Origin: Microbacterium enclense
GTDB lineage: Bacteria; Actinomycetota; Actinomycetes; Actinomycetales; Microbacteriaceae
Length of the DNA stretch: 64,000 bases
Direction: 5' to 3'
Assembly: GCF_001456955.1 (NCBI RefSeq)
Contig: NZ_KQ758474.1
Coordinates: 49,426 to 113,425, forward strand
The translations under genes were made by a program, and so were the position numbers. This document shows positions 28,001-35,193 of the stretch, in pieces. Every line of letters starts with the position of its first letter. Within the stretch, counting starts at the first letter, position 1. The notes under the pieces were generated by a model. It saw nothing but the letters and a program-made list of their open reading frames with translations. It was not told the origin of the DNA and searched no databases.

Positions 28001-28542
28001 CCGAGCAGCAGCTGCACCTCGTCGGAGCGGGACACCCCCAGCCGGTCGAGCTGGTCGACGTACGCCGCGAGCTGCATGAGCGCCGTGACACGCGCCCGGC
28101 GGGCGAGCTTGGTGTCTTGCACGATCCACGGGCGCGAGCCGTCGGGGCGCGCCACGGGCTCGCGGACGAGGAAGTCGGCGAAGCCCACGAACTCGTCGGT
28201 GGCGAACGCCGCCTGGTAGACGACCTCGGCGGTGGGATCGGCGAGGGCGGCGTCGGTCAGACGGACGGCCTCCGAGAGCGCCCCCGCGTCGGATGACCGC
28301 GCGGCGGGGATCTCGCGCACCGCCGTGCCCCACCGCGCGCGGTACTCGTCGAGCACGCGCACCTCGTGCGCGGTACCCAGGCGCGCGGCACGCTCGAGCG
28401 TCGCGTCTTCGGGGTCGTCGACGGCGGCGATGCGCCCGAGCTTCGCATCGATGGCACGCAGCCACGCGAACTCGCACTCGGCCGCGGCCTTCAGGTCGCT
28501 GGCGCTCCAGACGATTCGCGCGTCGTGCTCGATGTACCGCAT
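25006..28542 (-). CDS. TM0106-type RecB/Cas4-like nuclease fused to a UPF1-like SF1 helicase
   Basis: 1178 residues. The N-terminal PD-(D/E)XK nuclease has H59, D123 (GFADFL), D143-x-K145 (VQDTKLA) and Q157-LAAY161. Four cysteines, C23 plus C236/C239/C242 in CGRCATC, are placed as in Cas4/AddB iron-sulfur nucleases. A middle region (about 330-560) includes an RNase-H-like FFDFEGDPL segment. The helicase part has Walker A QGPPGTGKT (near 795), Walker B LLVIDEAGQF (near 900) and VDRFQGKEA / NVAISRA near the C-terminus, of the DNA2/UPF1 group. It probably resects or unwinds DNA ends in repair. A RecA-NDp-like promoter supports damage induction. Confidence 0.9.
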   Translation of the reverse strand: MRYIEHDARIVWSASDLKAAAECEFAWLRAIDAKLGRIAAVDDPEDATLERAARLGTAHEVRVLDEYRARWGTAVREIPAARSSDAGALSEAVRLTDAALADPTAEVVYQAAFATDEFVGFADFLVREPVARPDGSRPWIVQDTKLARRARVTALMQLAAYVDQLDRLGVSRSDEVQLLLGDGTTSTHRVDDLLPVFALRRERLRALIADRRVDLGAEGPVIAWGDARGDLGVVACGRCATCELEVVAHRDLLLVAGMRPVQRDRLRASGILTIDALAQATAAPAAMSADTFSSLRTQARLQLESPAGVPSDGAPEHAVPTFEVVAPKSLGVLPRPDHGDLFFDFEGDPLYTEGIGEHWGIDYLFGWVDTRETYGAIWAHTFDEERDALERFLDMVALRRQQYPGMHIYHYAPYEPTHLLTMAARYGVREADVDRLLRDGVFVDLYPVVRRALRVGSRSYSIKKLEPLYMGHEVRTSDVQRGDDSIVKYVEARALAADGHAEAARAGLDDLADYNRYDCVSTRRLRDWLVDRARESGAVPARGAEPDEQAYEPSPRATALQRWAADAEPDSRDATALRLAAAAIDYYPREEKTYWATHFLRLREPVSVWEETRDVVVVDAARSRVVTDWHIAESGRGSERRLVELRGELAPGTRLSVDADPFAIYDLPAPFPLDTRPRWIHGARRVTVREVLDDGAIVEEIAADGVTWDEFPLALTPAAPPRAGNQQKAIDAWADAVLAAAPTIPQGPAADILRRVPPRTRSGALTPSAAAGVDEVTAIARTVADLDHSYLAVQGPPGTGKTYVGSHVIARLVAERGYRIGVVAQSHATIEHMLDQVIAAGVPASRVGKAPKDPSAPHAFTVLPKNGVAGFTAENAAHGFVVGGTAWDFSHEARIPRGSLDLLVIDEAGQFSLASTIAVSLAAQRLLLLGDPQQLPQVSQGTHPEPVDTSALGWIIDGAEVIPADLGYFLARTRRMHPAVAGPVSTLSYEGRLAAHPSTALRRLDGIEPGVHVVPVRHHGNSTCSLEEAAEVARLVADLVGREWTGAEGGAGDTATMQLPRPLGQDDIIVVTPYNGQQVAVEEALAAAGFADVPVGTVDRFQGKEAVVAILTLAASSGRDAPRGLEFLLLRNRINVAISRAMQAAYVVYSPALLDDLPRTPEGVARLSGFARLVASAG

Positions 28543-28548
28543 GCCTCC

Positions 28549-28571
28549 ACGCTATCCGCGACCCCCGACAT
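28549..28571 (-). promoter_or_regulatory. PafBC/RecA-NDp-like leaderless promoter of the nuclease-helicase
   Basis: On the minus strand: ATGTCGGGG (28571-28563), 8-nt spacer, TAGCGT (28554-28549), 6 nt, ATG at 28542. Confidence 0.7.
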
Positions 28572-28620
28572 CGCCCGGGCCGGCGTCCACAGGACGCGGT
28601 CGCCCGCACCGGTGGCCGCA

Positions 28621-28643
28621 GTGTCGGAGGGGACTGCCAGACT
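28621..28643 (+). promoter_or_regulatory. PafBC/RecA-NDp-like leaderless promoter of nadE
   Basis: GTGTCGGAG (28621-28629), 8-nt spacer, CAGACT (28638-28643), 6 nt, GTG at 28650. The first base of the -10 is C instead of T. Confidence 0.6.
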
Positions 28644-28649
28644 GGGAGG

Positions 28650-30707
28650 GTGATCACCGACCTGCCGTTCGAGAGCGTCTACCGGCACGGGTTCGCGCGG
28701 GTCGCCGCGTGTACGATCCCCGTCGCGGTCGCCGACCCCGTCTCCAACGCCGCCGCCGTGCTCGACTCCGCGCGAGCGTGCGACGCCGAGGGCGTCGCCG
28801 TAGCCGTCTTCCCCGAGCTCTGTCTCACCGGGTACGCGATCGACGACCTGGTGATGCAAGACCCCTTGCTCGACGCGGTCGAGGCCGCGATCGCCGGCCT
28901 CGTCGCGGCATCCGTCGATCTTTTTCCCGTGCTGCTCGTGGGTGCGCCGCTGCGACACGGCAACCGCCTCTACAACTGCGCGGTGGTGATCCACCGCGGG
29001 CGGGTGCTCGGAGTCGCCCCCAAGGCCTACCTGCCGACGTATCGCGAGTTCTACGAACACCGTTGGTACGCCCGGGGCGACGATCAGTCGGGCCAGCACA
29101 TCCGGGTGGCGGGCCACACCGTGCCCTTCGGGCCCGATCTTCTGTTCGACGCCGTCGACGTGCCGGGGCTGACGCTCCACGCCGAGGTCTGCGAAGACGT
29201 GTGGGTGCCCATTCCGCCCTCGTCGGGTGCCGCGCTGGCCGGTGCGACCGTGCTGGCCAACCTGTCGGGCAGTCCCATCACGATCGGGCGCGCCGACGAT
29301 CGCACCCTGCTCTCGCAATCGCAGTCGCTGCGGTGCCTCGCGGCGTACGTGTACGCCGCCGCGGGGCAGGGCGAGTCCACGAACGACGTCTCGTGGGACG
29401 GGCAGACCATGATCTACGAGGGAGGGCAGCTGCTCGACACGACCGAGCGCTTCCCCGACGGGCCTCGGCGCAGTGTCGCCGACGTCGACCTCGACCGCCT
29501 CCGACAGGATCGCATCCGTCAGGGCACCTTCGACGACAACCGCAAGACGACGGGCCCCGTCTTCCGCACGGTGTCGTTCGAGCTCGCCCCGCCCGCGGGC
29601 GACATCGGGCTGCGACGGGCGCTGGATCGTTTCCCCTTCGTGCCGGACGACCCCGCGCGTCTCGCGCAGGACTGCTACGAGGCCTTCAACATCCAGGTGT
29701 CGGGCCTCGTGCAGCGCCTGCAGGCCATCGGCGACCCCAAACCGGTGCTCGGAGTCAGTGGGGGCCTCGACTCGACCCACGCGCTGCTGGTGATCGCCCG
29801 GGCCATGGACCGCATGGGACGACCGCGCAGCGACATCCTCACCTACACGCTCCCCGGCTTCGCCACGAGCGACAAGACCAAACGCAACGCCATCGCCCTC
29901 GCCCGGGCCGTGGGGGCGTCGATCGAAGAGATCGACATCCGCCCCGCGGCATCCGAGATGCTCGCGCGCATGGGTCACCCCTTCGCCTCGGGCGAACCGG
30001 TGCACGACGTCACGTTCGAGAACGTCCAGGCGGGCCTGCGCACCGACTATCTCTTCCGCCTCGCCAACAAGAACGGCGGGATCGTCGTCGGTACGGGCGA
30101 CCTCTCCGAGATCGCGCTCGGCTGGTCGACCTACGGCGTGGGCGACCAGATGAGCCATTACTCGGTCAATCCGGGCATCCCCAAGACGCTCATCCAGCAC
30201 GTCATCCGCTGGGTGATCTCGGCGGGCGAACTCAGCCCCGCCACGGTCGAGGTGCTGCAGGCGGTGCTCGACACCGAGATCAGCCCCGAACTCGTGCCCG
30301 CCGGGCAAGACGGACGCATGCAGTCCACCGAAGACCGGATCGGTCCCTACAACCTGCACGATTTCACGCTCTATCACGTGCTGCGCTTCGGCTTCCGCCC
30401 CTCGAAGATCGCCTTCCTCGCCGCCCACGCCTGGTCGGATCCGGGTGTCGGAACCTGGCCCGCGGGTTACCCCGAGGGTGAACGGCCCTCGTACGACCTC
30501 GTGACCGTGGCGAAGTGGCTCGAGGTGTTCCTGCAGCGCTTCTTCGGGTTCGCGCAGTTCAAACGCACGGCCATCCCCAACGGGCCGAAGGTCTCACCGG
30601 CCGGATCGCTGTCGCCGCGCGGTGACTGGCGCGCGCCCTCCGACGGCAACGCGCGGGTGTGGCTGGCCGACCTGCACGCGGCGGTCCCGCAGGCGTTCGA
30701 CGGCTGA
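28650..30707 (+). CDS. nadE: Glutamine-dependent NAD+ synthetase
   Basis: 685 residues from the GTG at 28650. The N-terminal nitrilase-type glutaminase has the triad E56 (FPELCLTGY), K125 (APKAYLPTYREFYE) and C181 (HAEVCEDVWVP). The C-terminal synthetase has the PP-loop GVSGGLDST near 368-376. It amidates nicotinic acid adenine dinucleotide. The longer frame from 28293 overlaps the divergent helicase. Sharing a damage-type intergenic region with a DNA nuclease suggests NAD is replenished during repair (for example by NAD-dependent ligase); that is inference. Confidence 0.95.
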   Translation: MITDLPFESVYRHGFARVAACTIPVAVADPVSNAAAVLDSARACDAEGVAVAVFPELCLTGYAIDDLVMQDPLLDAVEAAIAGLVAASVDLFPVLLVGAPLRHGNRLYNCAVVIHRGRVLGVAPKAYLPTYREFYEHRWYARGDDQSGQHIRVAGHTVPFGPDLLFDAVDVPGLTLHAEVCEDVWVPIPPSSGAALAGATVLANLSGSPITIGRADDRTLLSQSQSLRCLAAYVYAAAGQGESTNDVSWDGQTMIYEGGQLLDTTERFPDGPRRSVADVDLDRLRQDRIRQGTFDDNRKTTGPVFRTVSFELAPPAGDIGLRRALDRFPFVPDDPARLAQDCYEAFNIQVSGLVQRLQAIGDPKPVLGVSGGLDSTHALLVIARAMDRMGRPRSDILTYTLPGFATSDKTKRNAIALARAVGASIEEIDIRPAASEMLARMGHPFASGEPVHDVTFENVQAGLRTDYLFRLANKNGGIVVGTGDLSEIALGWSTYGVGDQMSHYSVNPGIPKTLIQHVIRWVISAGELSPATVEVLQAVLDTEISPELVPAGQDGRMQSTEDRIGPYNLHDFTLYHVLRFGFRPSKIAFLAAHAWSDPGVGTWPAGYPEGERPSYDLVTVAKWLEVFLQRFFGFAQFKRTAIPNGPKVSPAGSLSPRGDWRAPSDGNARVWLADLHAAVPQAFDG

Positions 30708-30717
30708 CCCGCCCCGG

Positions 30718-31215
30718 CTACCAGCCCATCGAGCCGGGGATGCCCTTGAACGGACCGGCGAGGTCTTTCGTGACCCAGCCACCGTAGAAGCCGCCGGGCT
30801 GCGGCTCGACGGTCTCGCCGCCGAGGATCACGGCATCCATCGGGCCGGCGTACACCGCAACACGGTCGTGCAGCGTCTCGTACCCGGGCAGCGGGGCGGG
30901 GTAGTTCCACGCGGCCCGCTCGGCGACCACTCCCCCGCCGCCATGCACGTCGAAGTAGCGAGCCGCGCCCTTGTACTCGCAGAACGACGCCCCCTGTCCT
31001 CGCGACAGCGCGTCGCCGAACGCGGCGATGGGCAGGTAGTACACGGGCGGATGACTGGTTTCGAGCACCCGGACGACGTCGTCGGTGTCGACGATGCGCG
31101 TGCCGCCGAGGTCGATCTGCACCCGCCTGTTCTCGCGCTCGACGCGCGGCGGGCGAGGGTAATCCCACACGGACTGCTGGCCGGGACGAACGGGTTCGGG
31201 AACGGGACGCGCCAT
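30718..31215 (-). CDS. DUF427 protein
   Basis: 165 residues. ESVWDYPRPPR-like opening (QQSVWDYPRPPRVE), TSHPPVYYLPIAAF, CEYKGAARYFDV and AWNYPAPLPGYETLHDRVAVYAGPMDAV are the hallmarks of DUF427. Function unknown; the fold is a small beta barrel. A TACCGT -10 box lies 6 nt before the ATG (31227-31222), so it is probably leaderless. Confidence 0.93.
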   Translation of the reverse strand: MARPVPEPVRPGQQSVWDYPRPPRVERENRRVQIDLGGTRIVDTDDVVRVLETSHPPVYYLPIAAFGDALSRGQGASFCEYKGAARYFDVHGGGGVVAERAAWNYPAPLPGYETLHDRVAVYAGPMDAVILGGETVEPQPGGFYGGWVTKDLAGPFKGIPGSMGW

Positions 31216-31221
31216 GCGCCT

Positions 31222-31227
31222 ACGGTA
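31222..31227 (-). promoter_or_regulatory. Leaderless -10 box of the DUF427 gene
   Basis: TACCGT on the minus strand, 6 nt before the ATG at 31215. Confidence 0.5.
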
Positions 31228-31313
31228 CGCCGCGCCGCGGTCGTGGGGGTCGTCCGGGGAGAACGGCCAGGGAGCGCGCGGCTTTTCGATAGCCTGGGGC
31301 GGAAGGGGGCAGC

Positions 31314-31511
31314 GTGAGCGAGCAGAAGACGTCGGCGGTCGGCCGTCGGTACCGGATCTACCAGATCATCGGCATCGTGGTGGCCGCACTGTTCCTCGCT
31401 CTCGGTGCGGCGGCGTTCCTCGCCGGCGGAGGCCCCATCATCGCCGCTATCGGCGTCGTCGGAGGTCTCGCCGTGTTGATCGTCTCGATCGTGATGATGG
31501 TGCGCTCGTGA
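31314..31511 (+). CDS. Small two-helix membrane protein
   Basis: 65 residues, GTG start, with TAGCCT about 22 nt and GGAAGGGGG about 5 nt upstream. Two hydrophobic segments (about 16-37 and 41-62) leave a short basic N-terminus. I do not recognise a family. It overlaps the next microprotein by GTGA, so the two are probably made in fixed ratio and act together. Confidence 0.75.
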   Translation: MSEQKTSAVGRRYRIYQIIGIVVAALFLALGAAAFLAGGGPIIAAIGVVGGLAVLIVSIVMMVRS

Positions 31512-31642
31512 CGGCGCCCGGCGAAGACGGCGGCAAGAAGAAGTTCCCGCCCGGCACGGTCGTCATCTGGATCGCGGGCGCGGGCATCGGCCTGTGGCTG
31601 CTGATCAGCGGCCTCGTCGGCATCCTCTCCGGCGGAAGCTGA
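31508..31642 (+). CDS. Single-helix membrane microprotein
   Basis: 44 residues opening MTAPGEDGGKKKFPPG, then one membrane helix (VVIWIAGAGIGLWLLISGLVGIL). The GTG at 31508 overlaps the preceding stop. No family recognised; similar one-helix proteins are common in actinobacteria. Confidence 0.7.
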   Translation: MTAPGEDGGKKKFPPGTVVIWIAGAGIGLWLLISGLVGILSGGS

Positions 31643-31714
31643 CCCGGCGCGTCGCGGGAATGTCCCCGGACGGGTGTCGTTGTCCCAAGGATCGGACACC
31701 CTCGAAAGGACATC

Positions 31715-32659
31715 ATGACGCGCATCGGACGCAGCGACCTCGACATCCTCCCTCTCTCGCTCGGCGGGAACGTCTTCGGCTGGACCGCCGATCGCGACAC
31801 CTCCTTCGCGGTCCTCGACGCGTTCCACGCCGGCGGCGGGAACTTCATCGACACCGCCGATGCGTACAGCGCGTGGGTGCCCGGCAACTCGGGCGGTGAG
31901 AGCGAGACCCTCATCGGGGAGTGGCTCGGCTCACGCCGACCTGAGAACGTCGTGGTGGCGACGAAAGTGAGTCAGCACCCCGACTTCCGCGGTCTCGGGG
32001 CGCAGAACGTCCGTGCTGCGGCGGAGGCGTCGCTGAAGCGACTGGGCGTCGACGCGATCGACCTGTACTACGCCCACTTCGACGACGCCGACACTCCTCT
32101 CGAAGCGACCGTCGCAGCTTTCGCCGACCTCGTGCGCGACGGCCTGGTGCGCTACGTCGCCGTCTCGAACTACACCGCCGAGCGCGTCCGCGAGTGGATC
32201 TCCCTCGCGGAGGCGTCGGGTGCCGACCTGCCGATCGCCATCCAGCCGCATTACAACCTCGTGCACCGCACCGAGGTCGAGCGCGACATCGTGCCCGTCG
32301 CCCAGCAGTACGGCATGTCGCTCGTGCCCTACTACGCACTCGCGAGCGGGTTCCTCACGGGCAAGTACCGTTCGTCGGATGCCACGGGGAGCTCGCCGCG
32401 CGCGGAGGGGGCCGCGAAGCTCGCCACCCCCGCCGGCCTCGCCCTCATCGATGCGCTCGAGCAGGTCGGGCGTGCGCACGATGCGTCGATCGCCACCACG
32501 GCACTCGCGTGGCTGCGTGCGCAGCCGACCGTGGTCGCGCCCATCGCCAGCGCGTCGAAGGTCGAGCAGGTCGCCGACCTCCTGGCCAGCGCCTCGCTCG
32601 AGCTGACGGCGGCAGAACTTGCCCGTCTCTCCGCGGCGTCGGAACCGGCTCAGGACTGA
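31715..32659 (+). CDS. Aldo/keto reductase
   Basis: 314 residues. The catalytic tetrad is complete: D46 and Y51 (FIDTADAYSAW), K84 (VATKV) and H121 (LYYAHFDD). It matches the YajO/Tas-like branch of NADPH-dependent aldo/keto reductases. GAAAGGA precedes the ATG. Monocistronic, with a strong hairpin right after the stop. Confidence 0.94.
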   Translation: MTRIGRSDLDILPLSLGGNVFGWTADRDTSFAVLDAFHAGGGNFIDTADAYSAWVPGNSGGESETLIGEWLGSRRPENVVVATKVSQHPDFRGLGAQNVRAAAEASLKRLGVDAIDLYYAHFDDADTPLEATVAAFADLVRDGLVRYVAVSNYTAERVREWISLAEASGADLPIAIQPHYNLVHRTEVERDIVPVAQQYGMSLVPYYALASGFLTGKYRSSDATGSSPRAEGAAKLATPAGLALIDALEQVGRAHDASIATTALAWLRAQPTVVAPIASASKVEQVADLLASASLELTAAELARLSAASEPAQD

Positions 32660-32665
32660 CCCGCC

Positions 32666-32693
32666 CGGTCCGGGCCCGTGCGGGCCCGGACCG
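32666..32693 (+). terminator. Terminator hairpin after the aldo/keto reductase gene
   Basis: A perfect 12-bp stem CGGTCCGGGCCC / GGGCCCGGACCG with a 4-nt loop starts 6 nt after the stop. A weaker stem (GTGCGCC/GGCGCAC, 32700-32719) follows. Confidence 0.75.
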
Positions 32694-32723
32694 CGCAGCG
32701 TGCGCCCCCTCCGGCGCACACGT

Positions 32724-32729
32724 CAGAAT
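32724..32729 (+). promoter_or_regulatory. Leaderless -10 box of the nucleosidase gene
   Basis: CAGAAT, 6 nt before the GTG at 32736. Confidence 0.4.
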
Positions 32730-32735
32730 GGAGGG

Positions 32736-33293
32736 GTGAAGCTCCTCGTCGCCGCCCACGCGTCCGAACTCGCCGCCTTCGAGGCGGACATCCCCGGTTT
32801 CGAGCGACTGCTCACCGGGGTGGGGAAGATCCCCGCGGCCTCGGCGCTCACGCGGGCGTTGTGCCAGGGCGAGTACGACGAGATCGTCGTCGTCGGAACG
32901 GCCGGCGCGATCGACGACGCCGTCGAGGGGGGCATCTACGACATCGCCGGTGCGATCCAGCACGACGTGAAGGGGCTGGACGGCACCTTCGGCGAGCACG
33001 TGTCGCTCCCGCCTCGGGTCGACACGGGACACGACGGTCTCGTCATCGCCACGGGAGATCACTTCGTCGACGATGCGCAGACGGTCGCCCTCATCCGCGG
33101 GCTCGGCGCGCGCCTGGTCGACATGGAGTCGTACGCGCTGATCTGGGTCGCTCAGCAGTTCGGTGTGCCCATCCGCATCCTCCGTGCCGTCTCGGACCGC
33201 GCGCAGGACGGTGCCACCGAGCTGTGGGACGTCGTCGTCGAGCGCTGCAGCCACCAGCTGCGAGACGAGTTCCGCACGCGCTACGGGGTCTGA
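32736..33293 (+). CDS. MTA/SAH nucleosidase-like nucleoside hydrolase
   Basis: 185 residues from a GTG. The purine nucleosidase fold is shown by LLVAAHASEL, the glycine-rich VVVGTAGAID (51-60), the ribose/base site VDMESYALIW (128-137) and IRILRAVSDRAQD with D154 as general acid. It is shorter than the about 230-residue Pfs enzyme. It is probably an MTA, SAH or related nucleosidase; exact substrate uncertain. Confidence 0.85.
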   Translation: MKLLVAAHASELAAFEADIPGFERLLTGVGKIPAASALTRALCQGEYDEIVVVGTAGAIDDAVEGGIYDIAGAIQHDVKGLDGTFGEHVSLPPRVDTGHDGLVIATGDHFVDDAQTVALIRGLGARLVDMESYALIWVAQQFGVPIRILRAVSDRAQDGATELWDVVVERCSHQLRDEFRTRYGV

Positions 33294-33321
33294 CGACCTG
33301 GCGCCGACGCCTCGGGCTGCG

Positions 33322-33340
33322 GACGACCGCACGGGTCGTC
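33322..33340. terminator. Possible bidirectional hairpin between convergent genes
   Basis: GACGACC/GGTCGTC 7-bp stem, 5-nt loop, between the convergent nucleosidase and MFS genes. No U-tract. Confidence 0.35.
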
Positions 33341-33389
33341 GTCGAGCACGAGCGAGCGGTCACGCGGACGCGCCGACGCCGTCGAGCGA

Positions 33390-34889
33390 CTACGGCGTCT
33401 GCGAGCCCGTCTTCGCGCGCTTGGCCAGGTCGGCGACGCCCACGATGAGGGCGAGACCCAGGAAGACGCCGACGGTGATCATGCCCGACGCGTAAGCGTC
33501 GTGGTACAGCACGACCGTGTCATCCACCGTGTCTTGTTCGCGGTAGACCGTGGCGTAGAACAACGCCAGGGCGATCGCCGTGCCGACGGCCGTACCGATG
33601 CGCTGGCCGAGCTGACCGACGGAGCCGGCGACTCCCCCGCTGCGCACGGGGATGTCGGCCAGGGTGAGGGTCTGGTTCGGGGAGATCACGAGCCCGCCCG
33701 CGAACCCGCCGAACGCCATCACCGCGGCCATCGCCCACGGCGTCCACTCGGGCGCGGTGAACAACGCAACCAGCACGAGGCTGCCGGCGGTGGCCACCAT
33801 GCCGAGAATCCCCCACACCACGAGCGGGCGGCCGAGCCGGGTGACCAGGTTGCCGCCGATCCATGAGCTCCAGGCCGACGCGACGGCGAAGCCGATCGTC
33901 ACCATCCCCGCGAAGACCGGTTGCAGGCCCAGCCCGCCCTGGAGGAACAGCGTTCCCAAAAGGAACATCGCCGGGATCGCCGAGAAGTACGCGGTCGAGA
34001 TCAGCACGCCGTTGCGATACGACGGGAGCGAGAAGATCGAGAACGGCATGAGCGGCATCCGGCCCCGCTCGGCATACCGCCGCTCCCAGAAGACGAACGC
34101 CGCGGCGAAGACCACGGATGCCACGAGCAACCACCAGCGGTTCGGATCGTCGTCGGGGCTGCCCGTGGTGAACAGGAACGGCCACATCAGCGCGAGGATC
34201 GTCAGGGCGAACAGCACGACGCCCACCGGATCGAGATCGAGGCGGCGGTGCGACTTCGTGCGGGTGTCGGGCAGCAGCCAGGCGGCGAGGGCGATCACCA
34301 CGGCGACGAGCGGGATGTTGATCCAGAAGATGAGCCGCCAGCCGTCGGTGCTGCCGCCGAGCGCGATGAGCAGTCCACCCAGGGTGGGCCCGAACGCCGT
34401 GGCGATGCCGATCGTGGCACCGAACAGCCCGAACGCCCGTCCACGCTCCTTGCCCTGGAACAGCTGCTGGACGAGACCCAGCACCTGCGGCATCTGGATG
34501 CCGGCCGCCACGCCCTGCAGGAGACGGGCGACCAGGAGCACGGTCGTGTCGGGGGCGAGGGCACAGGCGAGGCTCGTGACGAGGAACAACGACAGCCCCA
34601 CGAGGAACAGCACCCGGCGTGACCGCAGGTCTCCCAAACGTCCGGCGGGCACGAGGACCAGACCGAAGGTGAGGATGTAGCCCGAGACGACGAGTTGCAA
34701 CTCGGTGGGTCCGGCGTTCAGCGCAGCCTCGATCGAGGGCAGCGCGACGTTCACCTTCGTCAGATCGAGGATGGTCAGGGCCGCCACCGCGACAGCGACC
34801 CAGTACGCCCGCCAGCGGTGCCGCGACGACAGGTCGATGTCGCGGGTGATGGGGGCGGAAGACTCGGAGGTGGGGGGCTGATCAGGCAT
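33390..34889 (-). CDS. MFS drug-type exporter (DHA2, EmrB/QacA-like)
   Basis: 499 residues with about 14 membrane helices. Motifs include LDLTKVNVALPSIEAALN in helix 1 (family VNVALP), PAGRLGDLRSRRVLFLVGL (motif A) and GGLLIALGGSTDGWRLIFWINIPL (motif C region). It is an inner-membrane proton-driven exporter; substrate unknown. A TAGCGT -10-like box lies 8 nt before the ATG. No adjacent regulator. Confidence 0.92.
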   Translation of the reverse strand: MPDQPPTSESSAPITRDIDLSSRHRWRAYWVAVAVAALTILDLTKVNVALPSIEAALNAGPTELQLVVSGYILTFGLVLVPAGRLGDLRSRRVLFLVGLSLFLVTSLACALAPDTTVLLVARLLQGVAAGIQMPQVLGLVQQLFQGKERGRAFGLFGATIGIATAFGPTLGGLLIALGGSTDGWRLIFWINIPLVAVVIALAAWLLPDTRTKSHRRLDLDPVGVVLFALTILALMWPFLFTTGSPDDDPNRWWLLVASVVFAAAFVFWERRYAERGRMPLMPFSIFSLPSYRNGVLISTAYFSAIPAMFLLGTLFLQGGLGLQPVFAGMVTIGFAVASAWSSWIGGNLVTRLGRPLVVWGILGMVATAGSLVLVALFTAPEWTPWAMAAVMAFGGFAGGLVISPNQTLTLADIPVRSGGVAGSVGQLGQRIGTAVGTAIALALFYATVYREQDTVDDTVVLYHDAYASGMITVGVFLGLALIVGVADLAKRAKTGSQTP

Positions 34890-34974
34890 CGTCTCGGACG
34901 CTACTCCGGGCCTGAGACGCGGCGTCCGGGGTTGCGTTCGCGGCGGTCGTGCGTCTGCGCGCCCCAGGCGAGGG

Positions 34975-35157
34975 TCAGTCGACGTCGCGCCGGGCGAACA
35001 CCGCGCGGAGGATGAAGAAGACGATGAGCGCGACCACCGCCACGGCGACGAGACGGAACGCGAAAGCGATCAGCGAGAACAGCACGTTGACCAGCACCCA
35101 GGCGATGATCACGGCGACGACGACACCGACGATGGTCCACAGAGTGCTCTTGCGCAT
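34975..35157 (-). CDS. Small hydrophobic membrane protein
   Basis: 60 residues, almost all membrane-embedded: two helices (about 7-31 and 35-52) between a basic N-terminus MRKS and a charged tail FARRDVD. No family recognised. Expression is supported by TAGGCT 6 nt before the ATG. Confidence 0.72.
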   Translation of the reverse strand: MRKSTLWTIVGVVVAVIIAWVLVNVLFSLIAFAFRLVAVAVVALIVFFILRAVFARRDVD

Positions 35158-35163
35158 ACGAGA

Positions 35164-35169
35164 AGCCTA
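35164..35169 (-). promoter_or_regulatory. Leaderless -10 box of the 60-residue membrane protein gene
   Basis: TAGGCT on the minus strand, 6 nt before the ATG at 35157. Confidence 0.5.
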
Positions 35170-35193
35170 GAGGCGGGCTCGCCGCATCGACCG

